Assembly: GCA_963691705.1 (NCBI GenBank)
Contig: OY829538.1
Location: 27,982,836-28,046,835 of the forward strand
Direction of reading: 5' to 3'
Length of the DNA stretch: 64,000 nucleotides
Source: Viola odorata
Lineage: Eukaryota; Streptophyta; Magnoliopsida; Malpighiales; Violaceae
Position 1 is the stretch's first letter. Each line of letters opens with the position of its first letter. A program made the position numbers and the translations under genes. Below the pieces are notes generated by a model. The model did no database searches. It was not told where the DNA came from and was given only the letters and a program-made list of their open reading frames with translations. This document shows, piece after piece, positions 55,198 through 64,000 of the stretch.

Positions 55198-58100
55198 ATG
55201 ATGGTCATATGGGCTGTCATAACCCATCAGGTTGTTCAAGCTAGCTCTCTCAATGTTAAAACCTGTGATTTACATATTATTTCTTTGATTAAACCACTTG
55301 GTCTCCACTGTCTAGATGGAATGGGTTTCTTCCATATAGAGAAAGGTTTTCTTTTGATGAATACAGGTCTCACAATCAAGGTAGACCAGATCTTCAGCCA
55401 CAAGAACAAAGGGAACTACAAAATTCGTCCACTGCATGCAGAAGGTAACCCTGTTCTACCTGTTGATGTATTTCTGCCCCCACCAGCTCCTGAACCTCAG
55501 CCAGTCCTTGCACCACAACCTGCTCCTCCACCAAATCCTCCATCAGCTACTGCTAGTACCTCCCAAACAGATTCCCACAACTTAGAACCCTCGCAGCTCG
55601 GACTGAGCTTCTGCGTGAGCTCTTTGAGCTCCAGCAAAACACTGCTAGCGGTAAATTGACCCAGAGGCCGTTGTACATGCCAAGATAAAGATGATGGTCA
55701 TGGGGTCTGTCATAACCCATCAGGTTGTTCAAGCTAGCTCTCTCAATGTTAAAACCTGTGATTTACATATTATTTCTTTGATTAAACCACTTGGTCTCCA
55801 CTGTCTAGATGGAGTGGGTTTCTTCCATATAGAGAAAGGCTTTCTATTCATGAATACGGGTTTTACAATCAAGGTGGACCAGATCTACAGCCACAAGAAC
55901 AAAGGGAACTACAAATTTCTTCCACTTCATGCAGAAGGCAACCCTGTTTTACCTCTTGATGTAGATCTGCCCCCACCAGCTCCTGAACCTCAGCCAGTCC
56001 TTGCACCACAACCTGCTCGTCCACCAAATCCTCCATCAGTTGCTTCTAGTACCTCCCAGACAGATTCCCACAACTTAGCAACCCTCGCAGCTCGGACTGA
56101 GCTCCTGTGTGAGCTCTTTGATCTCCAGCAAAAAACTGCTAGCGGTAAATTGACCCGGAGGCCGTTGTACATGCCAAGATAAAGATGATGACCTCGGGGT
56201 TTGTCATAACCCATCAGGTTGTTCAAGCTAGCTCTCTCAATGTTAAAACCTGTGATTTACATATTATTTCTTTGATTAAACCACTTGGTCTCCACTGTCT
56301 AGATGGAATGGGTTTCTTCCATATAGAGAAAGGTTTTCTTTTGATGAATACAGGTCTCACAATCAAGGTAGACCAGATCTTCAGCCACAAGAACAAAGGG
56401 AACTACAAATTTCGTCCACTACATGCAGAAGGCCACCCTGTTCTACCTGTTGATGTATATCTGCCCCCACCAGCTCCTGAACCTCAGCTAGTCCTTGCAC
56501 CACAACCTGCTCCTCCACCAAATCCTCCATCAGCTACTGCTAGTACCTCCCAAACAGATTCCCACAACTTAGCAACCCTCGCAGCTCGAACTGAGCTTCT
56601 GCGTGAACTCTTTGAGCTCCAGCAAAAAACTGCTAGCGGTAAATTGACCCAGAGGCCGTTGTACATGCCAAGATAAAGATGATGGTCATGGGGTCTGTCA
56701 TAACCCATCAGGTTGTCCAAGCTAGCTCTCTCAATGTTAAAACCTGTGATTTACATATTATTTCTTTGATTAAACCACTTGGTCTCCACTGTCTAGATGG
56801 AGTGGGTTTCTTCCATATAGAGAAAGGCTTTCTATTCATGAATACGGGTTTTACAATCAAGGTGGACCAGATCTACAGCCACAAGAACAAAGGGAACTAC
56901 AAATTTCCTCCACTGCATGCAGAAGGCAACCCTGTTCTACCTCTTGATGTAGATCTGCCCCCACCAGCTCCTGAACCTCAGCCAGTCCTTGCACCACAAC
57001 CTGCTCGTCCACCAAATCCTCCATCAGTTGCTTCTAGTACCTCCCAGACAGATTCCCACAACTTAGCAACCCTCGCAGCTCGGACTGAGCTCCTGTGTGA
57101 GCTCTTTGAGCTCCAGCAAAAAACTGCTAGCGGTAAATTGACCCGGAGGCCGTTGTACATGCCAAGATAAAGATGATGACCTCGGGGTCTGTCATAACCC
57201 ATCAGGTTGTTCAAGCTAGCTCTCTCAATGTTAAAACCTATCATTTACATGTTATTTCTTTGATTAAACCACTTGGTCTCCGCTGTCTAGATGGAATGGG
57301 TTTCTTTCATATAGAGAAAGGTTTTCTTTTGATGAATACAGGTTTCACAATCAAGGTGGACCAGATCTCCAGCCACAAGAACAAAGGGAACTACAAATTT
57401 CCTCCACTAGATGCAGAAGGCAACCATGTTCTACCTCTTGATGAAGATCTACCCCCACCAGCTCCTGCACCTCAGCCAGTCCTTGCACCACAACCTGCTC
57501 GTCCACCAAATCCTCCATCAGCTACTGCTAGTACCTCCCAAACAGATTCCCACAACTTAGCAACCCTCGCAGGTCGGACTGAGCTTCTGCGTGAGCTCTT
57601 TGAGCTCCAGCAAAAAACTGCTAGCGGTAAATTGACCCGGAGGCCGTTGTACATGCCAAGATAAAGATGATGGTCATGGGGTCTGTCATAACCCATCAGG
57701 TTGTTCAAGCTAGCTCTCTCAATGTTAAAACCTGTGATTTACATATTATTTCTTTGATTAAACCACTTGGTCTCCACTGTCTAGATGGAGTGGGTTTCTT
57801 CCATATAGAGAAAGGCTTTCTTTTCATGAATACGGGTGTTACAATCAAGGTGGACCAGATATTCAGCCACAAGAACAAAGGGAACTACAAATTTCGTCCA
57901 CTGCATGCAGAAGGCAACCCTGTTCTCTGTTGATGTATTTCTGCCCCCACCAGCTCCTGAACCTCAGCCAGTCCTTGCACCACAACCTGCTCCTCCACCA
58001 AATCCTCCATCAGCTACTGCTAGTACCTCCCAAACAGATTCCCACAACTTAGCAACCCTCGCAGCTCGGACTGAGCTTCTGCGTGAGCTCTTTGAGCTCC

Positions 58101-60134
58101 ATCAAAAAACTGCTAGCGGTAAATTGACCCAGAGGCCGTTGTACATGCCAAGATAAAGATGATGGTCATGGGGTCTGTCATAACCCATCAGGTTGTTCAA
58201 GCTAGCTCTCTCAATGTTAAAACCTGTGATTTACATATTATTTCTTTGATTAAACCACTTGGTCTCCACTGTCTAGATGGAGTGGGTTTCTTCCATATAG
58301 AGAAAGGCTTTCTATTCATGAATACGGGTTTCACAATCAAGGTGGACCAGATCTACAGCCACAAGAACAAAGGGAACTACAAATTTCCTCCACTGCATGC
58401 AGAAGGCAACCCTGTTCTACCTCTTGATGTAGATCTGCCCCCACCAGCTCCTGAACCTCAGCCAGTCCTTGCACCACAACCTGCTCGTCCACCAAATCCT
58501 CCATCAGTTGCTTCTAGTACCTCCCAGACAGATTCCCACAACTTAGCAACCCTCGCAGCTCGGACTGAGCTCCTGTGTGAGCTCTTTGATCTCCAGCAAA
58601 AAACTGCTAGCGGTAAATTGACCCGGAGGCCGTTGTACATGCCAAGATAAAGATGATGGTCATGGGGTCTGTCATAACCCATCAGGTTGTTCAAGCTAGC
58701 TCTCTCAATGTTAAAACCTGTGATTTACATATTATTTCTTTGATTAAACCACTTGGTCTCCACTGTCTAGATGGAGTGGGTTTCTTCCATATAGAGAAAG
58801 GCTTTCTATTCATGAATACGGGTTTTACAATCAAGGTGGACCAGATCTACAGCCACAAGAACAAAGGGAACTACAAATTTCCTCCACTGCATGCAGAAGG
58901 CAACCCTGTTCTACCTCTTGATGTAGATCTACCCCCACCAGCTCCTGAACCACAGCCAGTCCTTGCACCACAACCTGCTCCTCCACCAAATCCTCCATCA
59001 GTTGCTTCTAGTACCTCCCAGACAGATTCCCACAACTTAGCAACCCTCGCAGCTCGGACTGAGCTCCTGTGTGAGCTCTTTGAGCTCCAGCAAAAAACTG
59101 CTAGCGGTAAATTGACCCGGAGGCCGTTGTACATGCCAAGATAAAGATGATGACCTTGGGGTCTGTCATAACCCATCAGGTTGTTCAAGCTAGCTCTCTC
59201 AATGTTAAAACCTATGATTTACATGTTATTTCTTTGATTAAACCACTTGGTCTCCGCTGTCTAGATGGAATGGGTTTCTTTCATATAGAGAAAGGTTTTC
59301 TTTTGATGAATACAGGTTTCACAATCAAGGTGGACCAGATCTCCAGCCACAAGAACAAAGGGAACTACAAATTTCCTCCACTAGATGCAGAAGGCAACCA
59401 TGTTCTACCTCTTAATGAAGATCTACCCCCACCAGCTCCTGCACCTCAGCCAGTCCTTGCACCACAACCTGCTCGTCCACCAAATCCTCCATCAGCTAGT
59501 ACTAGTACCTCCCAAACAGATTCCCACAACTTAGCAACCCTCGCAGCTCGGACTGAGCTTCTGCGTGAGCTCTTTGAGCTCCAGCAAAAAACTGCTAGCG
59601 GTAAATTGACCCGGAGGCCGTTGTACATGCCAAGATAAAGATGATGGTCATGGGGTCTGTCATAACCCATCAAGTTGTTCAAGCTAGCTCTCTCAATGTT
59701 AAAACCTGTGATTTACATATTATTTCTTTGATTAAACCACTGGGTCTCCACTGTCTAGATGGAGTGTGTTTCTTCCATATAGAGAAAGGCTTTCTTTTCA
59801 TGAATACGGGTTTTACAATCAAGGTGGACCAGATCTTCAGCCACAAGAACAAAGGGAACTACAAATTTCCTCCACTGTATGCAGAAGGCAACCCTGTTCT
59901 ACCTCTTGATGTAGATCTGCGCCCACCAGCTCCTGAACCTCAGCCAGTCCTTGCACCACAACCTGCTCGTCCACCAAATCCTCCATCAGTTGCTTCTAGT
60001 ACCTCCCAGACAGATTTCCACAACTTAGCAACCCTCGTAGCTCGGACTGAGCTCCTGTGTGAGCTCTTTGAGCTCCAGCAAAAAACTGCTAGCGGTAAAT
60101 TGACCCGGAGGCCGTTGTACATGCCAAGATAAAG
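55198..60134 (+). repeat. Array 3 higher-order repeat, copy 2 (10-mer, 4937 bp)
   Basis: Starts with the same GTCATATGGGC monomer. The first eight monomers match 48782-52730 one for one. The ninth (59147) is a fusion and the tenth (59641) matches 54704. Length 4937 = 10 x 494 - 3, reflecting the same 1-bp and 2-bp deletions in its members. Confidence 0.85.
59147..59640 (+). repeat. Fusion monomer marking a three-monomer deletion
   Basis: Starts ATGATGACCTTGGGGTCTGTC like the monomer at 52731 but ends like 54210 (CTTAATGAAGATC and GCTAGTACTAGT). The crossover lies after the GTCTGTC at the start, and before the Lys codon of GAGAAAGG if the AAT at 52731 is not private, that is in the first 150 or so bases. 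Confidence 0.8.
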
Positions 60135-63100
60135 ATGATGGTCATATGGGCTGTCATAACCCATCAGGTTGTTCAAGCTAGCTCTCTCAATGTTAAAACC
60201 TGTGATTTACATATTATTTCTTTGATTAAACCACTTGGTCTCCACTGTCTAGATGGAATGGGTTTCTTCCATATAGAGAAAGGTTTTCTTTTGATGAATA
60301 CAGGTCTCACAATCAAGGTAGACCAGATCTTCAGCCACAAGAACAAAGGGAACTACAAAATTCGTCCACTGCATGCAGAAGGTAACCCTGTTCTACCTGT
60401 TGATGTATTTCTGCCCCCACCAGCTCCTGAACCTCAGCCAGTCCTTGCACCACAACCTGCTCCTCCACCAAATCCTCCATCAGCTACTGCTAGTACCTCC
60501 CAAACAGATTCCCACAACTTAGAACCCTCGCAGCTCGGACTGAGCTTCTGCGTGAGCTCTTTGAGCTCCAGCAAAACACTGCTAGCGGTAAATTGACCCA
60601 GAGGCCGTTGTACATGCCAAGATAAAGATGATGGTCATGGGGTCTGTCATAACCCATCAGGTTGTTCAAGCTAGCTCTCTCAATGTTAAAACCTGTGATT
60701 TACATATTATTTCTTTGATTAAACCACTTGGTCTCCACTGTCTAGATGGAGTGGGTTTCTTCCATATAGAGAAAGGCTTTCTATTCATGAATACGGGTTT
60801 TACAATCAAGGTGGACCAGATCTACAGCCACAAGAACAAAGGGAACTACAAATTTCTTCCACTTCATGCAGAAGGCAACCCTGTTTTACCTCTTGATGTA
60901 GATCTGCCCCCACCAGCTCCTGAACCTCAGCCAGTCCTTGCACCACAACCTGCTCGTCCACCAAATCCTCCATCAGTTGCTTCTAGTACCTCCCAGACAG
61001 ATTCCCACAACTTAGCAACCCTCGCAGCTCGGACTGAGCTCCTGTGTGAGCTCTTTGATCTCCAGCAAAAAACTGCTAGCGGTAAATTGACCCGGAGGCC
61101 GTTGTACATGCCAAGATAAAGATGATGACCTCGGGGTTTGTCATAACCCATCAGGTTGTTCAAGCTAGCTCTCTCAATGTTAAAACCTGTGATTTACATA
61201 TTATTTCTTTGATTAAACCACTTGGTCTCCACTGTCTAGATGGAATGGGTTTCTTCCATATAGAGAAAGGTTTTCTTTTGATGAATACAGGTCTCACAAT
61301 CAAGGTAGACCAGATCTTCAGCCACAAGAACAAAGGGAACTACAAATTTCGTCCACTACATGCAGAAGGCCACCCTGTTCTACCTGTTGATGTATATCTG
61401 CCCCCACCAGCTCCTGAACCTCAGCTAGTCCTTGCACCACAACCTGCTCCTCCACCAAATCCTCCATCAGCTACTGCTAGTACCTCCCAAACAGATTCCC
61501 ACAACTTAGCAACCCTCGCAGCTCGAACTGAGCTTCTGCGTGAACTCTTTGAGCTCCAGCAAAAAACTGCTAGCGGTAAATTGACCCAGAGGCCGTTGTA
61601 CATGCCAAGATAAAGATGATGGTCATGGGGTCTGTCATAACCCATCAGGTTGTCCAAGCTAGCTCTCTCAATGTTAAAACCTGTGATTTACATATTATTT
61701 CTTTGATTAAACCACTTGGTCTCCACTGTCTAGATGGAGTGGGTTTCTTCCATATAGAGAAAGGCTTTCTATTCATGAATACGGGTTTTACAATCAAGGT
61801 GGACCAGATCTACAGCCACAAGAACAAAGGGAACTACAAATTTCCTCCACTGCATGCAGAAGGCAACCCTGTTCTACCTCTTGATGTAGATCTGCCCCCA
61901 CCAGCTCCTGAACCTCAGCCAGTCCTTGCACCACAACCTGCTCGTCCACCAAATCCTCCATCAGTTGCTTCTAGTACCTCCCAGACAGATTCCCACAACT
62001 TAGCAACCCTCGCAGCTCGGACTGAGCTCCTGTGTGAGCTCTTTGAGCTCCAGCAAAAAACTGCTAGCGGTAAATTGACCCGGAGGCCGTTGTACATGCC
62101 AAGATAAAGATGATGACCTCGGGGTCTGTCATAACCCATCAGGTTGTTCAAGCTAGCTCTCTCAATGTTAAAACCTATCATTTACATGTTATTTCTTTGA
62201 TTAAACCACTTGGTCTCCGCTGTCTAGATGGAATGGGTTTCTTTCATATAGAGAAAGGTTTTCTTTTGATGAATACAGGTTTCACAATCAAGGTGGACCA
62301 GATCTCCAGCCACAAGAACAAAGGGAACTACAAATTTCCTCCACTAGATGCAGAAGGCAACCATGTTCTACCTCTTGATGAAGATCTACCCCCACCAGCT
62401 CCTGCACCTCAGCCAGTCCTTGCACCACAACCTGCTCGTCCACCAAATCCTCCATCAGCTACTGCTAGTACCTCCCAAACAGATTCCCACAACTTAGCAA
62501 CCCTCGCAGGTCGGACTGAGCTTCTGCGTGAGCTCTTTGAGCTCCAGCAAAAAACTGCTAGCGGTAAATTGACCCGGAGGCCGTTGTACATGCCAAGATA
62601 AAGATGATGGTCATGGGGTCTGTCATAACCCATCAGGTTGTTCAAGCTAGCTCTCTCAATGTTAAAACCTGTGATTTACATATTATTTCTTTGATTAAAC
62701 CACTTGGTCTCCACTGTCTAGATGGAGTGGGTTTCTTCCATATAGAGAAAGGCTTTCTTTTCATGAATACGGGTGTTACAATCAAGGTGGACCAGATATT
62801 CAGCCACAAGAACAAAGGGAACTACAAATTTCGTCCACTGCATGCAGAAGGCAACCCTGTTCTCTGTTGATGTATTTCTGCCCCCACCAGCTCCTGAACC
62901 TCAGCCAGTCCTTGCACCACAACCTGCTCCTCCACCAAATCCTCCATCAGCTACTGCTAGTACCTCCCAAACAGATTCCCACAACTTAGCAACCCTCGCA
63001 GCTCGGACTGAGCTTCTGCGTGAGCTCTTTGAGCTCCATCAAAAAACTGCTAGCGGTAAATTGACCCAGAGGCCGTTGTACATGCCAAGATAAAGATGAT

Positions 63101-64000
63101 GGTCATGGGGTCTGTCATAACCCATCAGGTTGTTCAAGCTAGCTCTCTCAATGTTAAAACCTGTGATTTACATATTATTTCTTTGATTAAACCACTTGGT
63201 CTCCACTGTCTAGATGGAGTGGGTTTCTTCCATATAGAGAAAGGCTTTCTATTCATGAATACGGGTTTCACAATCAAGGTGGACCAGATCTACAGCCACA
63301 AGAACAAAGGGAACTACAAATTTCCTCCACTGCATGCAGAAGGCAACCCTGTTCTACCTCTTGATGTAGATCTGCCCCCACCAGCTCCTGAACCTCAGCC
63401 AGTCCTTGCACCACAACCTGCTCGTCCACCAAATCCTCCATCAGTTGCTTCTAGTACCTCCCAGACAGATTCCCACAACTTAGCAACCCTCGCAGCTCGG
63501 ACTGAGCTCCTGTGTGAGCTCTTTGATCTCCAGCAAAAAACTGCTAGCGGTAAATTGACCCGGAGGCCGTTGTACATGCCAAGATAAAGATGATGGTCAT
63601 GGGGTCTGTCATAACCCATCAGGTTGTTCAAGCTAGCTCTCTCAATGTTAAAACCTGTGATTTACATATTATTTCTTTGATTAAACCACTTGGTCTCCAC
63701 TGTCTAGATGGAGTGGGTTTCTTCCATATAGAGAAAGGCTTTCTATTCATGAATACGGGTTTTACAATCAAGGTGGACCAGATCTACAGCCACAAGAACA
63801 AAGGGAACTACAAATTTCCTCCACTGCATGCAGAAGGCAACCCTGTTCTACCTCTTGATGTAGATCTACCCCCACCAGCTCCTGAACCACAGCCAGTCCT
63901 TGCACCACAACCTGCTCCTCCACCAAATCCTCCATCAGTTGCTTCTAGTACCTCCCAGACAGATTCCCACAACTTAGCAACCCTCGCAGCTCGGACTGAG
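60135..64000 (+). repeat. Array 3 higher-order repeat, copy 3 (10-mer, cut by window end)
   Basis: Repeats copy 2 at an offset of 4937 bp to the end of the window. Encoded frames are identical in all seven complete monomers, and spot-checked stretches including the last bases (59041-59063 versus 63978-64000) are identical. It shares AATTTCTTCCACTTC (near 60850) with copy 2, where copy 1 has AATTTCCTCCACTTC. Confidence 0.85.

Larger units (their letters stand above)
47016..64000 (+). repeat. Satellite array 3 (diverged subfamily)
   Basis: Same monomer and orientation as arrays 1 and 2. Most copies start like type C but with GTTGTTCAAGC in place of GTTGTTGAAGC, and many have GCTCCTCCACC, GACCCAGAGGCC or CTATTCATG. 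Complete monomers run from 47300 to 63096 (33 copies), with partial ones at each end. The simple A-B-C trimer is absent; longer units of 13 and 10 monomers are present. The window ends within the array. Confidence 0.95.

Noticed and set aside
300..64000. The roughly 100 plus-strand 163-codon frames as a tandem gene family
   Set aside because: No introns, promoters or spacers; the period is not a multiple of three; differences are mostly amino-acid replacing; frameshifts and stops are tolerated. Better described as a satellite with a fossil frame.

Overview
This window is plant nuclear DNA, most likely from an angiosperm. The evidence is long tandem arrays of a satellite monomer of about 494 bp arranged in higher-order repeats, interrupted by two LTR retrotransposons. 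One of these carries a plant-type Ty3/gypsy gag-pol, and both have a primer-binding site resembling the plant initiator-tRNA site. I see no ordinary host gene, rRNA, tRNA or CRISPR array. I cannot name the species.

Layout. 1-27839: satellite array 1, about 56 monomers. They fall into three main monomer types, called A, B and C here, and into nested higher-order units: a 7-mer of 3457 bp present twice, then a 3-mer of 1482 bp, then a 6-mer of 2964 bp. 27840-32345: element 1 (4506 bp), a young non-autonomous LTR retrotransposon with 588-bp LTRs differing at three positions and a perfect 5-bp target duplication (CAACC). It has no protease, reverse transcriptase or integrase and instead carries an unrecognised, internally duplicated reading frame. 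32351-39243: array 2, the continuation of array 1, becoming more mosaic to the right. 39244-47015: element 2, a Ty3/gypsy element resembling the plant CRM (centromeric) chromovirus clade. Its gag, protease, RT, RNase H and integrase are recognisable, but its coding frame is broken at three places. Its 3' LTR has lost 163 bp internally and its last 6 bp. 47016-64000: array 3, a diverged subfamily of the same satellite with a 13-mer followed by a derived 10-mer and a second, cut-off 10-mer.

How the parts relate. The two retroelements share termini (TGATACGA at the left end of both 5' LTRs), an identical 12-base primer-binding site placed 2 nt after the LTR, a stretch of 5' leader just before the gag start, and the last 36 or so bases before the 3' LTR. 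Element 1 is therefore plausibly mobilised in trans by relatives of element 2, as described for non-autonomous centromeric retrotransposons of rice. The 494-bp monomer itself looks like a captured piece of coding sequence. Almost every copy keeps a frame of about 163 codons (a globular part, a Pro-rich linker and a Leu-rich helix), yet differences between monomer types mostly change amino acids, so I read it as a fossil frame maintained by homogenisation, not as a gene family.

The main hypothesis is that this is a centromeric or pericentromeric satellite derived from transposon coding DNA. It appears to be still turning over by unequal exchange, with the newest higher-order copies younger than the retroelement insertions, and colonised by an autonomous/non-autonomous CRM-like pair. 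Centromere identity is inference and cannot be shown from sequence alone.
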